From positions 19,797 through 83,796 of the IMG/VR virus record IMGVR_UViG_3300017971_000027: 64,000 nt of DNA; one strand, written 5' to 3'. The notes beneath the pieces were generated by a model. That model was given only the letters and a program-made list of their open reading frames with translations. It had not been told where the DNA came from and searched no databases. The position numbers were made by a program, and so were the translations under genes. This DNA is from a virus. Positions 54,255-63,833 of the stretch are shown here, one piece after another (positions within the stretch are counted from its first letter, which is position 1; every line of letters starts with the position of its first letter).

Positions 54255-54284
54255 ATTATACCACAACTCGACACCATTTGTCAA
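54255..54284 (-). promoter_or_regulatory. Sigma-70-type promoter, head of tRNA array
   Basis: TTGACA (54284-54279), 18 nt, TATAAT (54260-54255). Main leftward promoter of the tRNA cluster. Confidence 0.85.
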
Positions 54285-54298
54285 GAGGAAAAAATAAA

Positions 54299-54326
54299 CC
54301 CCCGCTAAATCAATGTCTAACGGGGG
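54299..54326 (-). terminator. Rho-independent terminator
   Basis: On the minus strand CCCCCGTTA...TAGCGGGGG with TTTATTTTTT after it. Ends the lipoprotein operon just before the tRNA promoter. Confidence 0.85.
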
Positions 54327-54351
54327 CCTTGTATCGTATTCCGTTAGACTG

Positions 54352-54777
54352 CTACTCGGTACCGTCACCATTTGGCTCTGTGGCCACAGAAATCGCCTCA
54401 GACGCCAAGTTTTCACCATCCGTGGATGTTATCTCGGATTTAGCACTACCTATCGTTACAGCCTCAATTCCGCTCACTGTGGTCAGTGTCGTCGCTGAGT
54501 TCGCAGAAGCACCGATTGAAACAGCGGACCCAAGACCCGCACCGAGAGCTGAAAGCAAGTTTCCCAAACCAGCCGATACTGGACTGCCAATAGCACCCAT
54601 AGCTTTGAAACCTTCGGAAATCGGTTCCGAGACAGTTTCCAGCGCAGCCACGATCACATGTGATTCTGGTGCTTTATGCACACGGGTAACCTGTGTCACC
54701 CTAGGCTGATTTGTTGTCGCACATCCAACCATCAGAACGCACATTAACGCTATCGATGTTAGTGTTCGGATTTTCAT
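54352..54777 (-). CDS. Lipoprotein
   Basis: 141 residues. The N-terminus MKIRTLTSIALMCVLMVGCA is a lipoprotein signal with lipobox LMVGC. The mature part is Ala/Gly/Ser/Thr-rich without known domain. In this place it could be an outer-membrane spanin (Rz1-like) or an exclusion lipoprotein. Overlaps the upstream gene by 4 bases. Confidence 0.7.
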   Translation of the reverse strand: MKIRTLTSIALMCVLMVGCATTNQPRVTQVTRVHKAPESHVIVAALETVSEPISEGFKAMGAIGSPVSAGLGNLLSALGAGLGSAVSIGASANSATTLTTVSGIEAVTIGSAKSEITSTDGENLASEAISVATEPNGDGTE

Positions 54778-55097
54778 TTTGGAACCTTTTTCTTTGCTTT
54801 CTTTTCTATGTACTTCTCAAGTTTGACTTCATCTTTGCTTGTGACATCCACATCCTCGCGGACCTTCTTGGCTACTTTGCGGATGATTTTTGTCACACGC
54901 TCTTCGTGCGGAAAGTCGATATCGTCGCCGTCAATCTCTTTCGCGACCTCGTCCAGCACGGTCGGCAGGTATTGCTTAACTTTTTTCCGCATCGTGAACG
55001 AGAGTTTCTTATTGACAAGCCAGACTATTACAATCGGTATCGCTATACCAGCTATCCACCATATCGACGGCTCGGCAATCTTTGTCAACCATTCCAT
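54774..55097 (-). CDS. Membrane-anchored charged protein
   Basis: 107 residues from MEWLTKIAEPSIWWIAGIAI (ribosome site AAAGGAGAAT). One N-terminal transmembrane helix, then a long Lys/Glu coiled region. Its pairing with the overlapping lipoprotein gene resembles i-spanin/o-spanin arrangements, but the sequence is not diagnostic. Confidence 0.65.
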   Translation of the reverse strand: MEWLTKIAEPSIWWIAGIAIPIVIVWLVNKKLSFTMRKKVKQYLPTVLDEVAKEIDGDDIDFPHEERVTKIIRKVAKKVREDVDVTSKDEVKLEKYIEKKAKKKVPK

Positions 55098-55118
55098 AGA
55101 TATTCTCCTTTCACTACC

Positions 55119-55148
55119 ATTATACCATAACCGACACCAATCTGTCAA
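55119..55148 (-). promoter_or_regulatory. Sigma-70-type promoter
   Basis: TTGACA (55148-55143), 18 nt, TATAAT (55124-55119), preceded by AAAACCTC. Drives 55097-54352. Confidence 0.85.
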
Positions 55149-55159
55149 GAGGTTTTGGC

Positions 55160-55393
55160 TTATTTTTTTAGAAAGATAATCGCAGCCGTGATCATGCTCG
55201 GTATCGCACCGGCAATCGCGCCGTATATAGATACCTTAAAAGTCAAGAGGGCAATCTGCTTGTCGAGCTTTGCAATAGCGATATACATCTCTTTGATATC
55301 GTTCTCTAAGGATTCAAGGGTCAGGATTACATGTTTACCCCAGACCTTCCAACTGTTCTCGCCGTTACCATTGCTGTCATCCGGTGGAACCAT
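55160..55393 (-). CDS. Holin-like protein, XhlA type
   Basis: 77 residues. A coiled coil (LESLENDIKEMYIAIAKLDK) followed by a C-terminal transmembrane helix (GAIAGAIPSMITAAIIFLKK) as in XhlA-type holins. Adjacent to lipoprotein and membrane genes, which supports a lysis role. Overlaps the cupin gene end by 17 bases. Confidence 0.65.
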   Translation of the reverse strand: MVPPDDSNGNGENSWKVWGKHVILTLESLENDIKEMYIAIAKLDKQIALLTFKVSIYGAIAGAIPSMITAAIIFLKK

Positions 55394-55862
55394 TTGGCCA
55401 TCCCCCTTCTCCCGGTATCGTTACGCCTATCAACCAAGTATCTTCTAGGAACTCGGCACCGTGAGGAATGTCAGGCCAGATAACCACACATTCAAGTGCG
55501 CCAAATTTATCTTCCCTATCGCCGTAAACGAATTTCATCTTACCGCTCACGATAATGCAATACTCGGTAATTCCTTCGTGAACGTGGCTCCCGTGTACTG
55601 TACCCTTTTTTGCGAAGTAACGTGCAACAGCATAATCGTCACTAACGTATAAGGGATAGAACGTGGCCTCACCTTCAACAACATCAACATTGAAATAAGA
55701 GATACCTTCCATGTCGATCTTCTTATTACCAACTACTGGAAGCGGAGGTCCCTCGGGAAGATTCTCGGTCATATGTCGAAGCATTTCATATTTCGTCTGT
55801 ATTTTGACAATAGAATCTTCAACCTGTTTGGCCTGTTTCCTTATTTTCCTCAACGGGTTCAT
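55377..55862 (-). CDS. Cupin-domain protein
   Basis: 161 residues. After an N-terminal coiled coil, a cupin barrel: KKGTVHGSHVHEGITEYCII (about 86-105; metal His/Glu) and IWPDIPHGAEFLEDTWLIGV (about 128-147). Substrate unknown; may be a structural or sugar-binding tail accessory. Confidence 0.75.
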   Translation of the reverse strand: MNPLRKIRKQAKQVEDSIVKIQTKYEMLRHMTENLPEGPPLPVVGNKKIDMEGISYFNVDVVEGEATFYPLYVSDDYAVARYFAKKGTVHGSHVHEGITEYCIIVSGKMKFVYGDREDKFGALECVVIWPDIPHGAEFLEDTWLIGVTIPGEGGWPNGSTG

Positions 55863-55877
55863 CTTGTCTCCTGTAAA

Positions 55878-56162
55878 TTAAAACAACCGCACTCCGATCC
55901 AGCCTTCTTTCGACGCATCATTCTTTTGCGATACATTGCAGGCAGGATTTGAACATCTCAATACCGGAAATACAATGGTACCGTAATCTTCGTCCTCAAC
56001 CGTATCGGTAGTCCTCGGGTTGATAGCTTCTGTTACGTTGTCCCACGATATATCCTCGTCGGCTGGTATGCTCTGTATTTCTGTTCTGAGTTTCGGTATT
56101 GCTGTGGCCATACAGTTATAGTTATGGAACAGCATGTTGCGAATTGCGATTCTTCGTGCCAT
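55878..56162 (-). CDS. Hypothetical protein
   Basis: 94 residues (MARRIAIRNMLFHNYNCMAT...), with a late Cys pair (CSNPAC). Between tail tip and cupin genes, so perhaps virion-associated. No family recognised. Confidence 0.55.
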   Translation of the reverse strand: MARRIAIRNMLFHNYNCMATAIPKLRTEIQSIPADEDISWDNVTEAINPRTTDTVEDEDYGTIVFPVLRCSNPACNVSQKNDASKEGWIGVRLF

Positions 56163-56174
56163 GTTTGTTTATCC

Positions 56175-59100
56175 TTATTTAGTTGTTATAGCTCTTGAAC
56201 CAACAGTATCCATTTCGAAGTGGGTGTCGAATTCCATTAGCCATACACTTTCTCCACAGTCGTCATTGCCACCAGAACCACGCCTGAACAAACGACACAA
56301 TAACATTGAGCTTATGCTCATACCAGTACCAGTTATCGCTGAAAAGCTTGTGATTTGATGTTTGCCCTCGTCCCCGGTTGAGACACCTTCTGTTGCATAG
56401 ATGGTTGTTGTTGCACTATCCATAGCATCTCCAATGTCGCCCCACTTGTATTCAAGCCCCCACTCAACTGTTGTCCCATCGTCGTCAGTGTCGAGAATCC
56501 AGTGGACGTGCGGAGTTATGTTGGATGCTTCTTTGTATGAGTGTGGAAGTTGGATAGTGAAGTATACTTCTTGATTTTCCCCACTATCGAATTCTAGTAA
56601 CTGGAACCCGTTGTACGTTCCCCATGACGGGTTAGATGCTGTGGGAACTTTAAGAGAGTTGACCGATACTCGCAAATCGTCCCATACCGTCGCATTCCCG
56701 ACAAACTTAAGCGTACCATCATCCTCGAATTCAGAATAGTCCGCGCCGTCAGCGTCACCGATACGACACACCTCATCATCATTTATCCGTAGCACCGGCG
56801 AGCCATCATAAGACAGGTCGAGCGTGCGGCCTGAATCAGAATTGTCGTCACAGTTTATTACAAGCGAACCATCAGCATTGATAGTGGACGATGATGTGCT
56901 GAAGGCGTCAATGTCTAGATTAATATCCCCGGCGAATTGAACGTTCCCGTTTTGCGCAAAAAACTTCTGAGCGACAGTTGCCGTGTTCGGGTCATAGATT
57001 ACAACGGCGCACGAGGCATGTGTCGAGTTCGTGAACCGGAATATGTCGAGTTGGCAGAGGTGCGTCGAGGCGCTCGGATTGAACTCATAGAACGAGCGGC
57101 ACTGGTTCGCGCCGGTGCTTCCTTGCGTCTCGATTACGCTGTTCCCGGTCGTGTCGCCGTCGAGCGTTAATCCAGTACCAAGAGTCGCGTTCCCGCCAGT
57201 GACAGTAATGTCGCCGCTAACAGTAACATTCCCAACGCTTCCGGCATCAGCTATTGTCAGCATAGCGTTGTTCGCGCTGTCTTTGATGATTGCGTTTCTA
57301 CCCGCAGTCGTTACGCGCATAATCAGGTCATTGCTACTGTCAACCTGAATGTTATACTTCTGCGCACCTCCCGAATCGTCCCAACCTACCCACGTATTGT
57401 TCGGCAACAGAAAATGTGAACCACTTTCAACGCTCCCTCCAAACGTTGTGTTCTGTGACCCGTCGAACGTTATCGCCGCGCTCCCACCCCCATCTTTTAT
57501 ATTGTTGCCCGTCACCGTGAGGTCGCCAGAAATATTCAATGCTCCGGTAGCAGAATTCAATGTCATGCGATTTGCATCACCATCATCAACATCCCGCCAA
57601 TAAAAAACCCCACCACAATCGAAATACTGATGTTGTGTTAATCCCGATTCAAGCTGAACGTATGTTGATGCCATGACTTTTGTATAAGAGCCGGAACTGT
57701 TGAGTTGTATCCTAGACGCGCTATTAATCGCGCCACCATCTACCGCGAGGTCGTTTGCTACCGTTACATCTTCGCCCGTATCGCCGCCGAGATTGATCGC
57801 GCCACTTGTTGTGATCCAGAACGCGGTATCGGAATCCATGTCATCGGTTACGGCTATACAAAACCTGTCAGATTGGGAGTTGTCTATACCGATTCTATAT
57901 ACTTGACCGCCAGTTAATTGAAAATCAACAACCGCATCGCCAGAGCTTGTTTGTTCTATATTAACGTTAGCAACACCCGCGGCATCAGCTGTTGCATATG
58001 AAGCCACAAACTCACCGCCATAACTTTGGGCTGACGAACCGATAACTCCTTTACCGCTTGTACTTGTTCCTATAACACCAGCAGAACTTGTTGAAACTCC
58101 ATGTACGGCATAACCGCTATCTGACTCACCCTTAATTCCAGTACCGGACGTGAGTGCTATCCCTTCAACACCTTCAGAAGCAGCACCACTAACCTGACCA
58201 CGTATTGCCGTACCGGTTGACGCAAGTCCAACCATCGCAACATTTGTCGATGAGGTGGTTCCAAACAGGCCTATAATTGTGTCGCCACCAGATGCACTTA
58301 GCCCTATGTTGCATAAATCTTCTACGGTACCGTCTCCACGGTCGCCAAAGAAGTGCATCTCGTTATCGCCCTGAGCGATCTCCATATGCTTATCGCTTGC
58401 AGGAGTAACCAGCAGATGGACGGAACTATGGTCTTCCATTCCTGTCACACCAGTCAAGGTCGTCCCAGTCTTGCCGGTATACGCAATCGTATCGATCGCG
58501 CTTTCACCAGACGCAGGACTCGGGTCGTGAATTCTCGCGTTACCAGAACTCGAAAAGTCAGACGTATCGGCAACGTTCAGCGTCCCGCCACCAGATGAAT
58601 GCGTGGTAGTCGTATACGTTCCTTTTGTTGATAGGTTACCAGTCAGTATCGCGCCAGATTGTAACAGCTCGGTATCAATCGTACCGGCCTGCAAATACGC
58701 AGCGTGGATGATCTTCTGCTGGAACGCTTCGTATCCGTCACCGTCATTATTAAGAATCATAATCCAGTCGCCACCACTGAACGATGGTCTGGCATTTGAA
58801 ACTTGATATCCGTTCGGTGAAGAGACGTTCCAGTAGATATATTTGTTTGTGGTGCTGGAACCAGATATAGAATAGGTCACTCCTTGATAGTGTACACTAT
58901 GTGCGTTCCAAGTCACACCACCTGACGGAGTGTCCTGCGTGATCGTTAATCCATCTTTGAATGGCACGTCGAAGTCCATGAACCCCGGCGGTAGTGCGAG
59001 CGGATTCTGCGTGTCGGTGTTGGACCACGCGCCAACTTGATACGGGTCTTTCGCACGAACTTTCGCCGTGTATGTTTCACCAACATCAAATCCAGCGACA

Positions 59101-62100
59101 GTATGTTCTACCAGCTCTCCACCGGCAATATTGCCAACGTTGTAATACTGTATACCATCGCTGTCTTCAATATATATTTCATACCCTATGATATCCGGTT
59201 CGTCAACCGCAGTCCACCGGAACGCTAACCCACCGTACACATTTTGACTGTCTTCGGTCTCTTGGGCAACTTCAAAGTTTGTCGGTGCTGCGGGTGCTGG
59301 ATTCGTCAACGTGATCGAATCATAGTTATCGGATATATTTCCGGTCGTGTCTTTCGCAACGATATGATAGGTATGTGGTCCTTTACTCGTTGGCACAGGC
59401 CATGTCCACATACCTTTATTGCCAGCCACAGTGATCGCATTATCGCCATCACGCCAGTCTGTCCATGTATCGCCACTTGCAGGGGTATCTGTTCTCAACA
59501 TGAACACGTCATGCTTTGCGATTTGTTTGTTCGTAACCGCAGACGGGTTTGTCCAATCCCAACGGAGGACCAGCTCTTTACCCTCGAAGTTCGAATATGT
59601 GTCTCGTGTCGTATGAGCTGAGTCTTCGATGATGAAAGAAACGTCTGGAGACGCTTCCGGCTGGCTCGCAACCGTTACTGAATACGCAGTCGTGTCTCCC
59701 AACGGCAACTCGGCACCGTTATGGTTTACAGATACCAGCCTTACATAAACCGTATCACCGGCACTGAACTCACCTGACAGTCCATCAATTCTGACAGACC
59801 AATCTCCACCTCTCGAAGTCCATCCATGATGGTAGTACGCTGTAAGTTCTGGTATATCTGTCGAGTCGTCAATAACCGCGATATAAGCTTTTACATGGCT
59901 GAACGGGTTGTTGTTGGTATATGACGGAATCGTGAAGTGAGCCAATACATACGGACGCCATGTTCCATCTTCGTCAAGTCGACCGCCAGACAGAACCTGA
60001 ACTCCTGTTACAGCGCGAACATCCCAGTTGCTGTCGAGGTTTGAATACTGGCGAGTCGTCACGGTTACCGCAGTGTCGTCGTACACCTCGCTGTTATATT
60101 CAGTCGCAACAATGCTGACAGACAGATCGTTGTTGCGTTTCATGCTGAGTATACGGTATGTCGCTGTGATAACGTCAGTAGAGTCCGCATACGGGTCTGG
60201 CGTATTCGCTATCGCGTATACGTCGTAATCGGTTGGTACAACCGTGAACGGACCTTCGACAGCAATCTCGTCACCGATTTCATAGGTACCGGCAGCAGCC
60301 GTAATCTTGTACTCGTTGATCGTGCCATCGTTGGTTCTGATACGAATATAGTTTTCTTCGCCAGACGCTGCTGCTGCGAGAGTTATCTCTTCGTGCAGTT
60401 TGACCCAGTAATCGCCAGAGACGTTCTGCGCAGCACTGATACGACCACTATGGTCTGCGTACTGTGGCACGTCATGGGCGAAGTAGATCACGTCTCCCGG
60501 CTGGCAAGAGATAGCGTCCGACACCGCCGAGAACTCAATGATTGTCGTGTTGTTTTTGTCGTTGTTAATGAAGAACCGGCCAGCACGAAGTGCTTGAGAT
60601 TGTCTCGTACAACTCTTCAACTCGATGGTCTTCGAGCGTACCGACTCGTCTTCATCGTCGGCTATATCCGAATCTTCGACAAGTATCGTGTCACGCCGAT
60701 ACTGGTTATCCTCGTCGTAGAACTGAATCTCGTACCGGTTAATAATATCCTTGAGCGGGGCAAACCTTTGTTTGAACGAACCTTTGACAATGTTGCCCAT
60801 CGTGAACATCTGTGTCGGAGTAACAGGACGGTCCATGACCATCTTGATCTCTTGTCCAGACCAGAACGCCCAACAGTTGAACGATGAACAAAAATCGTTT
60901 ATCACATCGAGAGCTGGCATGTATTCGTCGAGAACACGGTCGAACTGGTACCGTGCTTCAAGCGCACCGGAACTGTCGTCGGCTTGGATCTGTTCAACGG
61001 CATACGTCGATTCCAGAGCCAAATTGGTCATGTTTGTATTTGTGTCGGCGGTAATCCATTGGCCGAGACCGTAACGTTTCTTGACCAGCATATCGTGCGT
61101 ACACCAGATCGGATCTCGAGTGTATCCGGTTGTCTGGTTGCCCGATGCGTCCTCCTGTAGGATATCGCTAATACCTTCTACTTGTATGCTGAAATTCGGA
61201 GTGCCACCGCTTAGTTGTTTTTGGGCCAGTAGTCGGAACCCGATAAGCGCGGTGTACGGGTAGTTCAGATCGTCGAGGGTCACCTCTTCGAAAGATACCT
61301 GAACGGTTTGTTCAATGTCTGGATCATCGTCCTCGTTATTGAAGGCCATAATGATCTGGACAACATATTTGTCTGGCGTCAGATTCTTGATCGTGTAGTC
61401 GCGTCTTTGCGGTGCAGACTGTTTGCTCAGAACTTCTGGAGCCGTGATAACCGTCGCGCCGTCAGGGTGGTTCGAGTCTATCGCATAAGGATAACCCGAT
61501 GTGGTTGTTGGTATACCCTGTGCACCTTTACCGAGCACGAGTTCGCCGGTATATGCAAAGAAATCATCGTCGTCGCCGGTTACTTGTGTTACTATTCTGG
61601 CTGTCGCGTATGTAGTACCTTCAGGGTTGCGAAACGGACCTTCTGCATCCGTTGTTATTATGGTAGCACCAGCACTTACCGCGCCGTCAAGCGTAGTTGT
61701 TCTGTCAGACAAATCTTTGCTATCGTCAGCTTCATGATACGACCATGAGTCAGACGAAACAACAGTATCTTCATCGATGCCGTCGTGAGGCCTGTACCTG
61801 ATAAATGCATGGACAGGACCACGACCCTTTTTCGGGGTTTTATATAATCCGTTCGGCGCAGAAAACTTAACAACGATCTCTTCGACAGACGAACCGGAAG
61901 TGGTCCAGCTGTAGATCGCGCTGTCACTTACGGTAGCTGGTGAGGTCGCTGGCAAGTAAACATTCTCGAAACCTTTGATAGAAGTCTGGTCGTGCGTACC
62001 AAGTCTCACCCATACACCAATACTGTCATCTTGCTCGGTCGACGTGATTAGATTTGTGATCGACTCGCCGTTTATGAGAAGCTGGTCGCCAGAGAAGTTC

Positions 62101-62732
62101 GTCGGTTTTAACGGGCTTCCATCTGGCGTGTTTACAGTTCGACCGGCTACAGATTTTACGGGACCTTCACACAGTCCAAGAAGAACGTTCAAATAGCTCT
62201 CGTCATCCTTGGTTGTCGTGTACATGTTAAGAATCTGACCGCCGACGTTCTGTTTACCATATACAACAGGAATAGGAAGGTCAGGGTGTGAAGTAGTTTG
62301 TACGCCGTCCCAGCCATAGGTCGGAGACTTTCCACCGGCCAGCTCGGCTTCTCGTGCGTTTATAGCAGCATAAACCGACAATCCAATCACGCCGTACATA
62401 ACAGCGTTTATGGCAAGCAATCCTAGTTTCACAGCCAACGATGCAGCGGCGAAGTTTGAGATGATAGTCCCAATAGAAAACGAGATAGTCAGAGGTTCGC
62501 CGACGTTAGGACTCAGTATAAGCTCGTCGCCGGAACGCATACGGGTTACCGGCCAGAGGTCTTCCTCGATAAATCCAAGTCGACTGTGCGTGATTCTAAG
62601 AGCGTTTCCTAGAAGGTATTCTGGTATGTATTCCGACAAAAACAATCGGTCGGCTTTTTCTTCAAGGTGAATACGCCCCTCATCCTTGAACGGGTCTGGA
62701 ACGTATCGTATTGAAATCATACCTTCAGCCAT
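56175..62732 (-). CDS. Tail tip / central fibre protein (lambda J-like)
   Basis: 2185 residues. The N-terminal part has a hydrophobic segment (about 87-125) and PIPVVYGKQNVGGQILNMYT, a hallmark of J-like tip proteins that initiate tail assembly. Middle: beta-rich hub and fibronectin type III-like repeats (for example about 1040-1260). The C-terminal third consists of repetitive fibre sequence (GTGIKGESDSGYAVHG; SGDLTVTGNNIK; SGDITVTGGNATL) with a terminal globular domain (about 2080-2185). It should bind the host receptor. The size is large for a J homologue because of the fibre part. Confidence 0.9.
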   Translation of the reverse strand: MAEGMISIRYVPDPFKDEGRIHLEEKADRLFLSEYIPEYLLGNALRITHSRLGFIEEDLWPVTRMRSGDELILSPNVGEPLTISFSIGTIISNFAAASLAVKLGLLAINAVMYGVIGLSVYAAINAREAELAGGKSPTYGWDGVQTTSHPDLPIPVVYGKQNVGGQILNMYTTTKDDESYLNVLLGLCEGPVKSVAGRTVNTPDGSPLKPTNFSGDQLLINGESITNLITSTEQDDSIGVWVRLGTHDQTSIKGFENVYLPATSPATVSDSAIYSWTTSGSSVEEIVVKFSAPNGLYKTPKKGRGPVHAFIRYRPHDGIDEDTVVSSDSWSYHEADDSKDLSDRTTTLDGAVSAGATIITTDAEGPFRNPEGTTYATARIVTQVTGDDDDFFAYTGELVLGKGAQGIPTTTSGYPYAIDSNHPDGATVITAPEVLSKQSAPQRRDYTIKNLTPDKYVVQIIMAFNNEDDDPDIEQTVQVSFEEVTLDDLNYPYTALIGFRLLAQKQLSGGTPNFSIQVEGISDILQEDASGNQTTGYTRDPIWCTHDMLVKKRYGLGQWITADTNTNMTNLALESTYAVEQIQADDSSGALEARYQFDRVLDEYMPALDVINDFCSSFNCWAFWSGQEIKMVMDRPVTPTQMFTMGNIVKGSFKQRFAPLKDIINRYEIQFYDEDNQYRRDTILVEDSDIADDEDESVRSKTIELKSCTRQSQALRAGRFFINNDKNNTTIIEFSAVSDAISCQPGDVIYFAHDVPQYADHSGRISAAQNVSGDYWVKLHEEITLAAAASGEENYIRIRTNDGTINEYKITAAAGTYEIGDEIAVEGPFTVVPTDYDVYAIANTPDPYADSTDVITATYRILSMKRNNDLSVSIVATEYNSEVYDDTAVTVTTRQYSNLDSNWDVRAVTGVQVLSGGRLDEDGTWRPYVLAHFTIPSYTNNNPFSHVKAYIAVIDDSTDIPELTAYYHHGWTSRGGDWSVRIDGLSGEFSAGDTVYVRLVSVNHNGAELPLGDTTAYSVTVASQPEASPDVSFIIEDSAHTTRDTYSNFEGKELVLRWDWTNPSAVTNKQIAKHDVFMLRTDTPASGDTWTDWRDGDNAITVAGNKGMWTWPVPTSKGPHTYHIVAKDTTGNISDNYDSITLTNPAPAAPTNFEVAQETEDSQNVYGGLAFRWTAVDEPDIIGYEIYIEDSDGIQYYNVGNIAGGELVEHTVAGFDVGETYTAKVRAKDPYQVGAWSNTDTQNPLALPPGFMDFDVPFKDGLTITQDTPSGGVTWNAHSVHYQGVTYSISGSSTTNKYIYWNVSSPNGYQVSNARPSFSGGDWIMILNNDGDGYEAFQQKIIHAAYLQAGTIDTELLQSGAILTGNLSTKGTYTTTTHSSGGGTLNVADTSDFSSSGNARIHDPSPASGESAIDTIAYTGKTGTTLTGVTGMEDHSSVHLLVTPASDKHMEIAQGDNEMHFFGDRGDGTVEDLCNIGLSASGGDTIIGLFGTTSSTNVAMVGLASTGTAIRGQVSGAASEGVEGIALTSGTGIKGESDSGYAVHGVSTSSAGVIGTSTSGKGVIGSSAQSYGGEFVASYATADAAGVANVNIEQTSSGDAVVDFQLTGGQVYRIGIDNSQSDRFCIAVTDDMDSDTAFWITTSGAINLGGDTGEDVTVANDLAVDGGAINSASRIQLNSSGSYTKVMASTYVQLESGLTQHQYFDCGGVFYWRDVDDGDANRMTLNSATGALNISGDLTVTGNNIKDGGGSAAITFDGSQNTTFGGSVESGSHFLLPNNTWVGWDDSGGAQKYNIQVDSSNDLIMRVTTAGRNAIIKDSANNAMLTIADAGSVGNVTVSGDITVTGGNATLGTGLTLDGDTTGNSVIETQGSTGANQCRSFYEFNPSASTHLCQLDIFRFTNSTHASCAVVIYDPNTATVAQKFFAQNGNVQFAGDINLDIDAFSTSSSTINADGSLVINCDDNSDSGRTLDLSYDGSPVLRINDDEVCRIGDADGADYSEFEDDGTLKFVGNATVWDDLRVSVNSLKVPTASNPSWGTYNGFQLLEFDSGENQEVYFTIQLPHSYKEASNITPHVHWILDTDDDGTTVEWGLEYKWGDIGDAMDSATTTIYATEGVSTGDEGKHQITSFSAITGTGMSISSMLLCRLFRRGSGGNDDCGESVWLMEFDTHFEMDTVGSRAITTK

Positions 62733-63117
62733 CTGCGTTTTCCTTTATTCTGTAGAAACCTTTTATCCGACGTGCGACAACCTGATCTGACAGCCTGCCG
62801 ATAACCACGCCGGTTTTTCTTGTCGTATGTATGAACTCGTTGCGGTTGATCAACATACCGATATGGATGCCACCTTGTACCGGATACTCGAGAACAACCA
62901 CGTCACCGGCCTGTCTGTCCGCCTCATCTATTTCGAACACGCTTTTGTGAAAGTTGAGCGCGAAGACGTTGTCGGTGTTGCCCTCGTATTCGTAATCCGG
63001 TAACGGGTGACCATTATCTTTTGCAAGCTCGCGCATCAACCCATAACAGTCCAACCCTTCGTTTTTGTCTCTGCCAAGAGGAACGAACGGTATGCCAATG
63101 TATTTTGCTGGGTCCAT
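62725..63117 (-). CDS. NlpC/P60 tail peptidase (lambda K-like)
   Basis: 130 residues. Catalytic Cys in EGLDCYGLMREL (about 24) and His in VQGGIHIGMLIN (about 82), the NlpC/P60 dyad. In phages this domain sits next to the tail tip and opens peptidoglycan during DNA entry. Overlaps the tip gene start by 8 bases. Confidence 0.85.
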   Translation of the reverse strand: MDPAKYIGIPFVPLGRDKNEGLDCYGLMRELAKDNGHPLPDYEYEGNTDNVFALNFHKSVFEIDEADRQAGDVVVLEYPVQGGIHIGMLINRNEFIHTTRKTGVVIGRLSDQVVARRIKGFYRIKENADG

Positions 63118-63830
63118 TAGATTGAGTACACGCTCCTTGACGGTACGCCGGGGAATCCCCCAAACCGTGCCTTGTTGTTATGTTCTTCGCATTGCGACAA
63201 TGTCTTGTTGCACGAGTCTCCGGTCGAACCAGACGGGTCCGCAACGAACCCACTCGGAGCTGCCCAGCCACCCGACCCATCCTCTTCCCAGCACCCCTCG
63301 AGTTTGTACCCCCACTGACAATGTCGGCGAGTGTATTTCCGTCTCGGTATTTTGATCTGGAGAACGTCGGTCTTACCGGCCAGCGTGAACGTTACTGTAG
63401 ATTCTGTCGCGACTGCCGAGTCGATGAAGTATTCGTCGATGATGTATGCGTTTGGGTCCGCGCCAGCCTGCCCGTCGATATGGTCGTAGAAGACCTGACG
63501 GATGGTGACCTTCATACCACGCAACGCATCGTTCAGGAGCAGGTACGATTGAAATGTTCGGTTGACGTTTGCAACCGTAATCGTCAGCTGTTCGATACTC
63601 CCGTCGCGCCGTTCGGATATCCCACCGTGGCTGATACCGTTTCCGTTCGGGTCGGTACCGGCAGAGTAAACAACGCCGTCGAATGTGACATCTTCATGGT
63701 ACTCGGCAATACGGACGTTCGAGATAACCTTTGTCGTCTGGTCTTCGACTTCTACGTCATAGAGCCAGATCGGTTCGTTGGTCTCGGCGTTCGCTTCCTG
63801 TACGAAATCACTGTCTAAACTTCTCGGCAT
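63117..63830 (-). CDS. Minor tail protein (lambda L/DUF2163-like)
   Basis: 237 residues. ITVANVNRTFQSYLLLNDAL and a C-terminal Cys set (CQWGYKLEGC; CNKTLSQCEEHNNKARFGGF) match gpL-like minor tail proteins; the Cys may hold Fe-S as proposed for some gpL homologues. Order M-L-K-J as in lambda. Confidence 0.85.
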   Translation of the reverse strand: MPRSLDSDFVQEANAETNEPIWLYDVEVEDQTTKVISNVRIAEYHEDVTFDGVVYSAGTDPNGNGISHGGISERRDGSIEQLTITVANVNRTFQSYLLLNDALRGMKVTIRQVFYDHIDGQAGADPNAYIIDEYFIDSAVATESTVTFTLAGKTDVLQIKIPRRKYTRRHCQWGYKLEGCWEEDGSGGWAAPSGFVADPSGSTGDSCNKTLSQCEEHNNKARFGGFPGVPSRSVYSI

Positions 63831-63833
63831 TAC